This document shows positions 54,480-64,000 of a stretch of 64,000 nucleotides of DNA, piece after piece. The DNA is from Dryocosmus kuriphilus. Its lineage: Eukaryota > Arthropoda > Insecta > Hymenoptera > Cynipidae. Position numbers and translations under genes: made by a program. The stretch lies in NCBI GenBank assembly GCA_038277395.1, contig CM076190.1, forward strand, positions 251,143,256 through 251,207,255. The letters run 5' to 3'. The first letter of the stretch is position 1. Every line of letters begins with the position of its first letter. The notes below the pieces were generated by a model. The model saw only the letters and a list, made by a program, of their open reading frames with translations. It did not search any database and was not told the origin of the DNA.

Positions 54480-54830
54480 TTATTTTGCTTTCATTTATTT
54501 TATTTTATTTTTATTTTATTTTATTCTACTCTATTTTATTGTATTTTCTATCATTTCTTTTATGCATTTTAATCTGTAACGTGTTACATGGTAGTGGTTA
54601 GCGCATCGGGCTTTCGAGTCGGCGGCTATGGGTTCGATTCCCCAGACCTGAGTCAATATTTAATGACTTTATATATTATTTTATTTATTTTATTATGTCT
54701 ATTTATTTTACTTATTTTATTAATTTTATTTATTTTATGTATTTTATGTTTGTTATTTATTTTATTTATTTTATTTATATTATCTATTTCATTTATTATA
54801 TTTATTTTATTTTAAAAAATGTTAAATTTA
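54480..54830 (+). repeat. TATTT/TTTTA microsatellite arrays, right arm
   Basis: Complement of the left-arm arrays, at 54,480-54,560 and 54,660-54,820. Similar blocks lie at 47,375-47,520 and 49,340-49,515. Confidence 0.85.
54588..54648 (+). repeat. tRNA-derived (pol III) sequence, right copy
   Basis: GTAGTGGTTAGCGCATCGGG, CTTTCGAGTCGGCGG and the B box GGTTCGATTCC at 54,631-54,641 match the left-arm copy. The first part of the tRNA-like region is deleted here: GTAACGTGTTACATG abuts it directly. Confidence 0.6.
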
Positions 54831-55255
54831 GCGGCATATGTCGACCATTAGGAATCTGCATTACCAATAACGACAGTGGGCGACATCTAGCGTTGGCGGC
54901 AGAAACAACATATTTTTATTTATTTCTAAAATTTTAAATTTGGCGCATTATTTTGATCATTAGGAATCTGCATTGCCAATGGCGACAATGGGCGACATCT
55001 AGCGGTGGCGGCTGGAACAACGTATTTTATTTATTTGTAAAATTTTAAATTTGGCGCATTATGTTGATCATTAGGAATCTCCATTACCAATAGCGACAAT
55101 GGGCGACATCTAGCGGTAGCGGCTGGAAGAACGTATTTTATTTATTTCTAAAATTTTAAATTTGACGCATTATGTTGATCATTAGGAATCTGCATTACCA
55201 ATAGAGACAATCGGCGACATCTAGCGGTGGCAGCTTAAACTATGTAGTATTACCG
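54830..55255 (+). repeat. ~120-bp tandem repeat, right arm (about 4 copies)
   Basis: ATTAGGAATCTGCATTACCA, ATAGCGACAATGGGCGACAT and CTAGCGGTGGCGGCTGGAAC repeat four times, inverse to 43,985-44,320. Confidence 0.82.
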
Positions 55256-55454
55256 ACTAAATGTATTCCCCGGCAGGAATCTGCATTACCGACTAAGGGT
55301 TATATCGAACGAGAGTAATGTAGCATGGACATGAACCTTGATCGGTTGGTAAGTGGTCCCGTAGCCCCATAGCCCTACTGCTATAAATTATATTAAAATT
55401 TGAATTTTTTAAGAGGTTTGTAAGCTTCAGGCGGAAAGTATATAGTATATAAAT

Positions 55455-55499
<45 letters not shown>

Positions 55500-55550
55500 T
55501 ATATAGTATATATATAGTATATATATATATATATATATATATAGTATATA
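55455..55550. repeat. (TA)n microsatellite
   Basis: TATATA runs interrupted by TAGTATAT units, just outside the giant repeat. Confidence 0.9.
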
Positions 55551-55559
55551 AAGCATATA

Positions 55560-56335
55560 GGCGGAAAGTTTCTTTTCTTAGACAGATGTTGATTAAGTGA
55601 ATTGGGAAGCCATTACCTTTTTAGGTGCCTCTGATTAAATTTATATTTTTGACTCTGAATTCTGGATCAGAAATTCTAAGAATTCTGTAAAATAGACCTG
55701 TGACTAAACTAATTTTGTGTCAATTAGGATGAAAAGAGTTAAAATTTAGATAAGGGCCAGATCAAGTTTTCTTTTGATACAAATCAGTTGTTACAAAACC
55801 TTCACATCTAATCACAAGGGTGTCTAAAAGACTAATTTTTGAGTTTTCTTCAAATTCTATGGTGAATTTATTATCAGTGTGATAAGAATTGAAAATTTCA
55901 AGCAGTGTATGTATTTTATCTTTGGGGACAGCTGTGATTATGTCGTTTACATAACGAAATAAGAAAGGAACGGAAAAAGAGAGATTTTTAAGACAGTGAG
56001 ATTCGAGTTTTTCCATATCTAAATTGGCTGATGCAGGTGAGAGGGGAGAACCCATAGTTATTAGCTAAACCACTTTTCTGTTTATATGTAGAGCCACCAA
56101 ATTTGAAAAAGATGGAATTTAAACAAAGTTAAAAAAAAAGTTAAAAAAGGTAATGAATTGGAATGTCAATAAATTTAGAAACCTCAGACCATCTCGAAGT
56201 CACACAGTCTAGAACATCAGGAATAGGAATGTTATTAAACATGGAGACTACATTTAAAGAAACTAAGATGTAATCACAAGGAATACGACATAATATAATT
56301 TTTTTTACAAAGTTGCAAGTTTGAAATCTCTAACA
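55560..56335 (-). mobile_element. Penelope-like element 4 (minus), RT fragment
   Basis: On the minus strand: FVKKIILCRIPCDYILVSLN, VVSMFNNIPIPDVLDC and WSEVSKFIDIP. Then MGSPLSPASANLDMEKLESH and FLFRYVNDIITAVP (YVND in place of YVDD), ISLLDTLVIRCEGFVTTDLY and QKKT. After a stop, SGPYLNFNSFHPN and LVTGLFYRILRISDPEF follow. It is a different subfamily from elements 1-3 by sequence. No GIY-YIG was found next to it. Several stops are present. Confidence 0.88.
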
Positions 56336-56818
56336 TGTTTTGAATTTTGAAAATCATGCTTCTGAAATTTCAGACACGCTTTGAGTTTTTAAAACACACG
56401 TGTAACGTAAAATTTCGAACATTTTTGACAGTGACAGGCCTTTTAGTAAATTGGTCCTTATAGTTAAGATTTTAATGAAAATGTTTACCTTTTTGGACTT
56501 CCCCTCTTAATTTTTCATTTTTGGGTAGAAAAGTAATTTAGAAAAAAAAACTGATGCGAAAATTTGAAAATTCGGAAGAGCGGCATGACTGTCAATTACC
56601 ATATTTTCATGTTAAATTAAAAAAAAGAGAGTTTAAGGAACGATTTCTTTATGTCTAGGCAAATATTTTTTTGAGTTTCTAGTGCAAGGTTTGTTATTGA
56701 AAATTAAAATTCCGACAATAAAATCTTAAAAAGGTATTTCCTACTCCGACGTAGGCGACAAGCTTATCAATGTTTAAGTGTGCCACATATTTGAAGGTTA
56801 TCGGTTAAAAAATGACAC
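56336..56818. other. Spacer upstream of the small-peptide gene
   Basis: AT-rich; no gene recognised. Confidence 0.5.
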
Positions 56819-56857
56819 TATATATATATCGTCCGATATCACCATATGAACATCAGT
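56819..56857 (+). promoter_or_regulatory. Core promoter of the small-peptide gene
   Basis: TATATATATATC at about 56,818-56,829 followed by the initiator TCAGT at 56,853-56,857, roughly 30 bases apart. About 70 bases of leader precede the ATG at 56,929. Confidence 0.6.
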
Positions 56858-56928
56858 TCACTTTCGTTCTGTAATAAAAGTTTTACTTTCTACATTTTCT
56901 GGTACATTCTTATACCAATACGTCCGTG

Positions 56929-59642
56929 ATGAAGAATTTCTTAATCATCCTTGTTTTGATGACACTTTGTGTCGGTGAGCATACGCGGAACAATTAAATT
57001 AATTAAAAAATTTTCTTCTTATTTCCTGTTCCTTAAAATTCATCAAGTTCCTTAAAATTCTGGGAAATTCCTTCAAAATTCTACGAACTTTTTAGAATTT
57101 TCCGAATTCCTTGAATTGTCCTGAATTCCCATAAATTCCTTGCACTATTTGCAATTCAATTAATTTCTCGAATTTGTCGAAATCCTTCAAATTCTTTGGA
57201 TTTTTTCAAAATCTTTTAATTCTCCGGCATTTCTCAAACCCGTTGAATTCCCTGAAGCTTCTGTAATATCTTAGAATTTCTCGAATATGCTAAATTCCCT
57301 TAAATTTTTCTAGCTACATAAAATTGCTTGAAATTCCTCAAATTCGTTGAAATTCTTTGAATTCATTTAATCCCACAGTAATCCTGGATCATTTAAAAGC
57401 TTTGAAAAATATGAAATTATTTAAATACCTTAAATTTCAATAAAATTCTTCAAACTCCTTGGATTTTCTTGAATTCTTTGTAATTTAATTAAAATCCTTG
57501 AAGTTTTTTGAATTTCTTGGAATTACTTCAACTCCTTGAAATTCCCAGAAATCTCTACAAATTCTAGAATTTGCTGGAATTTCTTGAATTTCTTCCAAAC
57601 TTTTGATAACCTTAACATTACTTTATAATACTTGAAACTCCTTAAATTGCTTGAAATTTCTTGAATTTCTTTAAACTCTTTGAATTTTTCGTAATTCCTT
57701 GGAAAAAATTTAAAGCTCTGAAAATTCTTAGAATTCTTTAAATTGCTTGGATTTTTTTTAATTCTTTGAAATTTAATTAAAATCCTTTAAGTTTTTCCAA
57801 TTTCTTGGAATTACTTTAAATCCTTGAAATTCCCTGAAATCTATACAAATCCCAGAATTTCCTGGAATTTCTTGAATTTCTTTCAATTCTTTGATAACTT
57901 TAAAATTCCTTTATAATACTTGAAACTTCTTAAATTGCTTGAAATTTCCTGAATTTCTTGAAACTCCTTGAATTTTTGGGAATTATTTGGAAAAACTTAA
58001 ATTCTCTGAAAGTTCTTAGGATTCCTTAAATTCCTATATTCTTTTGAATTTCTTTAAATTTCTTGAAATTTCCTGTATTCCTTAAAATGTCTCAAATTCC
58101 CTTGGAATTTCTGAAACTCCTTCAAGTTTCTTGGAATTCCTTGAATATATTTGAATTTCTTGAAATTCATTAAATTTTTTAATACTCTCAAATACGTTGA
58201 ATTACTTGAAAATTCTTGGAATTCCTCGAATACCTTAAAAATCATAAAAGTCTCTCAAATCCCTTAAAGTTTATCCAAATCCTTAACATTATGTTGAGTT
58301 CTTCAAATTTCTTAATATTCCTCGAATTCGTTTAAACTCTTTAAAAATTCTTGAAATGCTCTAAGTTCTTTACAGTTTTTCAAATTCCTTGGGCATTTTT
58401 GAATTTTCAAAAATTTAATTAAATTTCTTGAATCTTTTCGTATTTCTTGGAGTTATTTCAATTCCTGGAAAGATCCTGAATTTCTTAAAGATTCTCATAT
58501 TCCATGGAATTGCTTAAAATTTTCAAATTTTCTTGAAATTTCTTGAATTTATTTGAATTTCTTAAAATTCCTTGGAATACTTAAAATTGCTAAAAGACTC
58601 TAAGATTCTTTAAAATCAGTCCAAGAAATTAGAAATTATTTTAAGTTCTTCAAATTCATAATACTCTTCGAATTCATTTAAACTCTTTAAAAATTCCTGA
58701 AATTCTTCAAGTTTTTCGTATTTCTTGCAATTATTTCAATTCTCTGAAATTTCCTGGGCTCCTTAGAATTTCAAGGATTCACTGAAATTTCTTTAAATTA
58801 CTGTAAATTCCTTAATTTCCTTGAAATTTTATGAATTTTAATGAATTTATTGAAATTCCCCGCATTCCTTAGTATTGCTTTGAAACTACTACTTCCTACT
58901 TTACTACCTACTCTTGGAATTTTTCAAATTCCTAAATTTCTTCGAATTCACTGAACTACTTGGAGCTCCTCAAATTCCTTAGAATAACTCAAACTCTTCA
59001 AGTTTTACAAAACTACTCGAATTCGTTCAAATTCCCTGAAAATTTTTCCATTTATTTGATTTCTTAGAAATTTCTTTCAGTTGCTTTGAATTTCTTTAAA
59101 TTCCTCAAGATTTTGTGAGTTCCTTAGAATTACTTCAGATCCTTGTTGATTTCCGAATTCGTTGAATTCAAGGAATTTAAAATATTTAAAAATCATTCAC
59201 AGGGAATTTTTTAAATGAAACATTAGGAGATTCATTTCGACTCCTAAAAGCAAATTTCCATCCTATAGAAACTGAAAAAGAAAATCACATTTAGCTGACC
59301 CCTTTGGCTTAGATAGGAAAAATTTCATTTTTTTAGTAGTTGCATCTGAGAAATAATGACCCATATTCATCATCTGAATAATTTTTTAGGCTTTGCCTAT
59401 TCGTCCAGCTTTTTTAGAACGAATAGTCAGAATCTGTCAAAAATTCGTGGAGCTGCAAAACAGAAGGAGAATATATCAGTCCTGTAAAGGCTATTCGTCA
59501 AAAGATCTGGACTAATAGAAACTGCAAAATTGTAACGATAAAAATTCATTTGTTTTTCTGTTTTCTTCTTACAGCAATAGCGGAAATGAACGAAAAAGAT
59601 TACCATCACATCCGCACAAAAGATATCAACATTGGTTTATGA
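56929..59642 (+). CDS. Predicted two-exon gene for a 37-residue secreted peptide
   Basis: Exon 1 (56,929-56,974) encodes MKNFLIILVLMTLCV, a strong signal peptide, and ends in a good donor (CG|GTGAGC). Exon 2 starts at 59,575 after a pyrimidine tract and TTCTTACAG. Splicing gives Ala, then IAEMNEKDYHHIRTKDINIG and L, then TGA at 59,640-59,642. Signal cleavage after AIA would leave a 19-residue peptide, EMNEKDYHHIRTKDINIGL, with no Cys. In-frame sequence continues open for 42 codons after the TGA, so an older longer product is possible. The exon plan (short leader exon, phase 1, long intron) matches loci A and B, but the sequences are not similar. No peptide family was recognised. Function unknown; secreted effector, venom or immune peptide are options. 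Confidence 0.5.
57000..59200 (+). repeat. Degenerate AATTCCTTGAA/TTCTTGAA repeat filling the intron
   Basis: About 2.2 kb of loosely repeated 10-13 base units such as AATTTCTTGAAATTCC and CTTGAATTTCTT. TTCNNGAA sites occur very often. No longer period was seen by eye, although 57,450-57,720 and 57,750-58,030 read as two copies of a ~290-base block (CTTGGATTTTCTTGAATTCT, AATTAAAATCCTTGAAG, TCCTTGAAATTCCCAGAAAT). Confidence 0.8.
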
Positions 59643-60250
59643 AACAGGTTGCTTAATCTCTTCCGGTGTCATTCAAAAGTTCCAATCCATGCCGATAACC
59701 ACACAAATGGACACTTTGATATTTTTTTGGTATTACACATCCTGGGCGCGATGCAAATTTTGACTCTGTAACGGATTTTTTTACAGATTACTTATCTTAG
59801 TAAACATTGTAAACAACCATTTACACAATCCTGAAAAAGTTACAAATAATACCTGCAAAATTTCTTCATTGTTCGTGATAATTTTACAAGAATGTTTTTA
59901 AACTGCAGTACATTATGGTAAACCATGCTAAACTTTTTACCATTTTAAACAATGATAAAAAACCGTGGTCAATTCACGTCGCTGTACAGCATCATCTTGC
60001 AAGTCTAGATATAATTACAAATACGAAACTTGTAATATACACAAAATACATCCGCATTCTAATTAGGAACACGCACATGTTTTCACAGGTGTATTTAATC
60101 AGACCATAAATAAATGGGAAAATTTAAGAAAAACGTTGTGTTTTTTACATTCTCGTCAGAAAAGGTATTAGATTTATTGAAGGTAGTACCCCCCGGAACT
60201 TGTGTTTATTTACCATGTACTTGAGACTTTGTACATAATTAAATAAAGGC
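59643..60250 (+). other. Probable 3' UTR of the small-peptide gene
   Basis: AT-rich, with AATAAA at about 60,108 and again at about 60,241 as possible polyadenylation signals. A 64-codon frame (59,915-60,109) has no recognised feature. Confidence 0.45.
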
Positions 60251-61019
60251 ATTATACATACCATATTTCAATTTCAAAGCATTTCACCGTTTCGTTTACG
60301 AATAATCATTGTTTGACGTTTAACAAATTACACAGGAAGTTTATCTATGGATATCAAAATTGGCGTGTTTTGTAGCTGTTGGTAGGAATATCTTATGAAC
60401 TAAATTTACCATTGTCTTGCAAATTTATATACGTATAGGACATATAATAAGAGATGCTTTAAAGCCTTAGGTTAGTGTATGAATAGTTTTGTTAAAAAAT
60501 TACAGAAACTTTTGTGAATAATTTTATCAGCGATGTCGGCAATGCGGCAACATCGCGATGCGCGCGCAGTCAAATGTCAGTTGAAATAAAGAAAGCGAAC
60601 TTGCGTATTGTTTTGGCAAAGTAAAGTGAAACTTTATAATAATTATAAAAAGATTTGTGAAACAATCTTTATTCACAGAATATTATCATATAAAAGTTTG
60701 CTTACAATATAAGTTTCTAAATAGCTCTATACCTTACAAAAGTACATTTGGTTTGGTTATCAATCTTTAGTTTCGATCAACATTACTTATGGATTTACTT
60801 GGCAAATATTACTTATTAACTATTAAATAGTCTTGTTTTGAGACCTTTCTTTATCACATTAATTTTTAGAAATATTTAACAATTGTATCAAGTATACTAA
60901 CCTATTGGTTAGCCTTGGTTTTTTACCAAGTTTTTCAGATAAAGATGTTCTCAATTTTTTTCCCCTATCTTCTTCATACATTATTTGCTTTAAAGCTTCG
61001 TATGTAAAATCTTTGGAAG
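60251..61019. other. Spacer and 3' flank of the Mutator-like element
   Basis: No gene recognised. GATGTCGGCAATGCGGCAAC and GCGATGCGCGCGCAG near 60,533-60,570 are GC-rich against an AT-rich background. Confidence 0.45.
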
Positions 61020-61937
61020 CTAGTTTCTTATCATACATTCTGGAAATACTTTTTCTAAAGGCGAAAATAAATGCAATCTTGAATTGATTCTTTTAGATGC
61101 ATTTACATCATTAAGTGAGTTCTCAAAAGTTTTCCTGTATTTTTCAAAATAATCTGCAGCAACAAAATTAGAACAAATTGCTTCTAAGTATATGACATCA
61201 CATAATGCTTCATGGAAATTTCCATCAACGTTCAACATATCATTTGTTAAAGTAGATATTTTAAGTTTACCAACACCTTTCCTTTCAGGAAAAATTTTCC
61301 TTAGAATACCTAAACTATTACAAAAACCATATAAGACAATCTTAAAAATATCTACCATAGAGCATTTTTGTATAGCTTTCACTAAAAGCGATGAATCAAA
61401 CTTACAGCTATGAGCGACTAGTAAAGCTGGTTTATTCAATTTAAGCAGAAACTGATGAAAGCAATACAGTGCTTCTGACAAACTTATAGTTTTAACTGGT
61501 TTACCATGAAGTAGTAACACTCCAAAATTATTTTGTGAACCAGGGAGGATTTTAGCAAAAGAGTCAATTGCTTGCACAGGTGTCAAATATGTCGCAAAAA
61601 TAAAGTCTCCGAATTTAGCAGCTATTTGCAGAATGTCTGCATCTCCTGACAAACTTGAAGTTTCCAAATCAAAATATAGTATGTGAAAATCTTTGTTCCA
61701 CAAATGAAAAGATACATTCAATTTTTGCTCAAATTCCTGAAGGCAAAATAATGACATATTTGATTTGGAATTTTCCTGAATTCCACAATTGCTTTTATAC
61801 GTAGTACCCTCAATTCGCTCCTTCGATTTGCTCTTACTTTCTCTTTTTTGTTTTAAAGCATTTCGACGCAATTTCGATGTAATAAGTTTAGACTTTACAG
61901 CTTGTCGGTACTTTAATATATCAGATTTTTTTTGCAA
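61020..61937 (-). CDS. DEDD-family (PML-like) exonuclease domain, 305 codons open
   Basis: A Lys/Arg-rich N-terminus (RRNALKQKRESKSKSKERIE) leads into an RNase H-fold 3'-5' exonuclease domain. ILYFDLETSSLSGDADILQI has the first D-x-E pair, ALLVAHSCKFDSSLL the second Asp, and NFHEALCDVIYLEAI the H-x4-D motif. All four acidic residues and the His are present, so the fold could be active. The frame is entered from the upstream transposase frame by a shift at an A8 run (about 61,930); an indel there is the likely cause. Known role in this context: uncertain, possibly end processing in transposition, or a captured host exonuclease. Confidence 0.75.
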   Translation of the reverse strand: MQKKSDILKYRQAVKSKLITSKLRRNALKQKRESKSKSKERIEGTTYKSNCGIQENSKSNMSLFCLQEFEQKLNVSFHLWNKDFHILYFDLETSSLSGDADILQIAAKFGDFIFATYLTPVQAIDSFAKILPGSQNNFGVLLLHGKPVKTISLSEALYCFHQFLLKLNKPALLVAHSCKFDSSLLVKAIQKCSMVDIFKIVLYGFCNSLGILRKIFPERKGVGKLKISTLTNDMLNVDGNFHEALCDVIYLEAICSNFVAADYFEKYRKTFENSLNDVNASKRINSRLHLFSPLEKVFPECMIRN

Positions 61938-62301
61938 ATTTTATGGTGTGTTTTTCAGGCGATAAACTCAGGTTCTCGTTTACATGCAATAAAGTCATAT
62001 CGCTGTCATTTTTGTTCAAGACAGCACTAGCTACAAGATAATCAGCAGATTGACTTGTACTTAGACATTTATTTTTAGGAGGTTTTCGAGAAATGATACC
62101 ATTTAATGATTCATTCGCTTGCGTTGAACCAGCCACCGAAAACTTACATGCATTTTGAAAAAAAGTTTTGAACATTGCTTGTAGTTGCACGTAGAGGTTT
62201 TCATCTTTAAATACCACTGTGTGTGGATGTTCCGAATTTTTAGAGCACCCGGTCCCACAATTTGCATGCCTATCCAATAAATGTTCAGGTATCGAAAGCA
62301 A
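61921..62301 (-). pseudogene. Mutator-like transposase, C-terminal part
   Basis: SIPEHLLDRHANCGTGCSKN, YVQLQAMFKTFFQNACKFSV and STQANESLNGIISRKPPKNK match the H-x-NCGxWC and N-E-S-hN pattern of Mutator-like transposases (zinc-binding and conserved C-terminal helix). The frame ends at KFAKKI, where the A-run shifts it into the exonuclease frame. Confidence 0.7.
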
Positions 62302-62342
62302 TACTATAGCTAGTTACTCAGTTTTTCCTTTGTTTTGACTTA

Positions 62343-63469
62343 CGAGGTGTGATCAAAAAGCAAGGTGACTTTTTAAATTTCGCAGGATGCTTACAGTCGA
62401 TATTCGTTTTCTTTTTTTTCTTATGTTGGTACACTCGTCCGAAACGTATGTGCACAGTTTCACCTATATAGCATTTTCTGTTTGTTTGTGAGAGGCATAA
62501 AGATTAGTAGTGTTTTGCATGCTCGGCGATTTTCTGCTGTCGAAAAAAATGGATCAAAGAATTTGCATCCAATTTTGTGTAAAAAATGGAATTAAGTGCT
62601 CCAAAACATTTGAAATGTTGACAGTGGCATATGGTGAGTGTACTCTGAGTAAAAAAAAAACGTTTATAAGTGGTACAAGCTCTTTCGGGAAGGCCGAGAA
62701 GATGTTAATGTCGAGTTACCATTAGAGAAGTTGCTGATGATGTCGGCATCTCGTTTGACTCGAGCCAAGCAATTTTAGTGGACATTTTGGGCATGAGACG
62801 TGTGTCAGCGAAGTTTGTTCCGAAATTGCTAAATTTTGACCAAAAGAACTGTCGCGTGAGCATCGCTCAGGAGCTGTTGACTGACGTCAGCGGCGACCCA
62901 GACTTGCTGAAAAGGATCATAACAGGTGATGAAACATGGGTATATGGTTACGGCGTCGAAACTAAGGCTCAATCGTCCAGTCGAAGCATTCTGGATCATC
63001 AAGACCAAAAAAAGCAGGCCAAGTTCGATCAAAAGTCAAAGCTTTGCTTACCGTTTTCTTCGATTATCATGGCGTAGTGCATCAGGAGTTCTTACCACAA
63101 GGTGGTACAGTTCATAAAGGGTTTACCTTGAAGTTATACGCCGTTTGCGTGAAGTAACATGAAAAAAACTTCCGGAATTGTGGACACAGTATTCACCAGA
63201 TTTGGCTCCCTGTTACTTTTTCCTGTTTTCAAAACTGAAAGGACGACGTTTTGCGACTATTGAGGAGATAAAGACCGCATCGCTGAAAGAGCTGATGGCT
63301 ATACCAAAAAGTGCTTATCAGAAATGCTTTTAGGATTGGAAAAAACGCTGGCACAAATGTATTATATCCGAGGGGGATTACTTTGAAGGGGACAACATCA
63401 GTATTGAAGAACAAATAAATATTTTTTTGATAAAAATAAAAAATCACCTCACTTTTTGATCACACCTCG
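62343..63469 (+). mobile_element. mariner transposon with TIRs and TA duplications, frameshifted
   Basis: The ends CGAGGTGTGATCAAAAAGCA and, complemented, CGAGGTGTGATCAAAAAGTG match. TA flanks both (62,341-62,342 and 63,470-63,471). The transposase starts near 62,550 (MDQRICIQFCVKNGIKCSKT, N-terminal HTH). It has VADDVGISFDSSQAIL (second HTH), GMRRVSAKFVPKLLNFDQKN, GDETWVYGYG with the first catalytic Asp, and then a frame change. PDLAPCYF-like sequence (third Asp region) lies near 63,200, and KSAYQK to the C-terminus follows. The middle, including the HDNAPAH motif, is deleted. It inserted into the Mutator-like element. Confidence 0.92.
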
Positions 63470-63571
63470 TACAGTATAAGTAATACATTTCAATATATGA
63501 GCGATAACACCTGTCTTTTTTAATTCTTTAAAAAGCGCCTGCAGTCGGTATAATTATTTCAATATATTCTT

Positions 63572-63985
63572 TTATAGAAGATTTTTGTCGCAAATTTTAT
63601 GCAAATAATCTGATCTTTCGTCGCAAATTTTTTTTATTGCATGAAAATCTTCGTCGCCGAATACATCAATAGTTTGCAGATTATTTTGTTTCAAAATAAT
63701 ACTATGATTGACTAACTCAGCTGCGACGTCTGCTTCCATAGATCCTGCCGAACCAAAATGGTTCAGTCGACAATCATGATCTAACGTAGAGTGCCCGTAG
63801 TCACACATTTTACACTTACGGTTACGAGTGTTATAATCTAAAATTTTGTCAATAACGAAACCAATGATAGCGCCGTATCTGTTGAGGCTGTCGTAACTAC
63901 GACCATTTCCTCTCTTGGCCCAGCCCATATCGTAACCTACTACTATCTTTATCACTCCACCAATACTTTCATCAGATGCCGTCAC
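63572..63985 (-). CDS. Mutator-like transposase core, partial (5' end outside window)
   Basis: VGYDMGWAKRGNGRSYDSLN holds the DMGW-KR-S-G-YDSLS-type motif with the first catalytic Asp. KCKMCDYG and DHDCRLNHFGSAGSMEADVA follow (C-x2-C, H-x-CR and SMEPD-like, second acidic region), then AIKKICDERSDYLHKICDKN. It matches the conserved middle of Mutator-like transposases with this exonuclease tail. A stop after NLL and another soon after precede the mariner insertion. Confidence 0.72.
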   Translation of the reverse strand: MTASDESIGGVIKIVVGYDMGWAKRGNGRSYDSLNRYGAIIGFVIDKILDYNTRNRKCKMCDYGHSTLDHDCRLNHFGSAGSMEADVAAELVNHSIILKQNNLQTIDVFGDEDFHAIKKICDERSDYLHKICDKNLL

Positions 63986-64000
63986 ACATTCGTCATCATT

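Larger units (their letters stand above)
61020..63985 (-). mobile_element. Mutator-like (MULE-type) element, running past the window edge, split by a mariner
   Basis: Three minus-strand frames belong together: 63,985-63,572 (Mutator-like transposase core), 62,301-61,921 (C-terminal transposase part) and 61,937-61,020 (DEDD exonuclease domain). A mariner occupies 62,343-63,469 between the first two. Transposase core plus C-terminal exonuclease is a layout I associate with Mutator-like proteins annotated in cnidarians and insects. The 5' part is outside the window; terminal repeats were not identified. Stops just upstream of the mariner and a frame change at an A-run near 61,930 suggest inactivity. 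Confidence 0.65.

Overview
This is eukaryotic, AT-rich, intron-bearing DNA packed with decayed transposable elements (TEs). It is most likely from an arthropod. The mix of mariner, Tc1, Penelope-like, DIRS-like, Ty3/gypsy, Merlin and Mutator-like elements, plus TATA + TCAGT promoters, fits a large repeat-rich insect genome. Hymenoptera is my best guess; it is inferred from TE style, not proved. No rRNA gene, CRISPR array, operon or intact tRNA gene was seen.

Layout. 1-1.74 kb: a LINE reverse transcriptase fragment joined to a truncated mariner. 2.9-7.6 kb: locus A, a two-exon secreted-protein gene with its promoter; this copy has a frameshift and two insertions. 7.6-11.5 kb: a decayed DIRS-like retroelement on the minus strand. 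12.4-13.8 kb: a solo LTR with a 4-bp target duplication. 15-19.4 kb: a Ty3/gypsy pol relic split by a Tc1 element. 19.8-22.2 kb: a Penelope-like element (minus) split by a second Tc1, then a mariner relic. 24.4-25.3 kb: a second Penelope-like 3' end. 25.95-26.9 kb: an internally deleted mariner with clear inverted ends. 27.05-30.9 kb: locus B, the second copy of the secreted-protein gene, with an intact reading frame. 31.5-38.1 kb: a SINE-like LINE 5' copy, a foldback element, a satellite-rich inverted composite and a third Penelope-like element. 39.7-42.7 kb: a hairpin, then a mariner/IS630-type transposase flanked by inverted arrays of a ~135-bp repeat.

43.9-55.4 kb is one very large inverted repeat centred near 47.17 kb. 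Its right arm holds a 1.45-kb insertion with four tandem hairpins whose stems covary, and an inverted-repeat element containing a Merlin transposase and a nearly full-length but internally deleted LINE. 55.6-56.3 kb is a fourth Penelope-like RT. 56.8-60.2 kb is a third candidate secreted gene encoding a predicted 37-residue peptide; its 2.6-kb intron is almost wholly a TTC/GAA-rich degenerate repeat. 60.5-64 kb is a Mutator-like element (minus) with a DEDD-type exonuclease reading frame and a mariner inserted in it.

Most likely host genes: the locus A/B pair and the 56.9-60.2 kb gene. All three have a TATA box, a TCAGT initiator, a short signal-peptide exon ending in phase 1, a long intron, and a second exon with the mature region. 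The A/B proteins differ mainly by replacement changes while locus B stays open, which resembles fast-evolving secreted effectors or venom proteins. That role is inference; no family was recognised.
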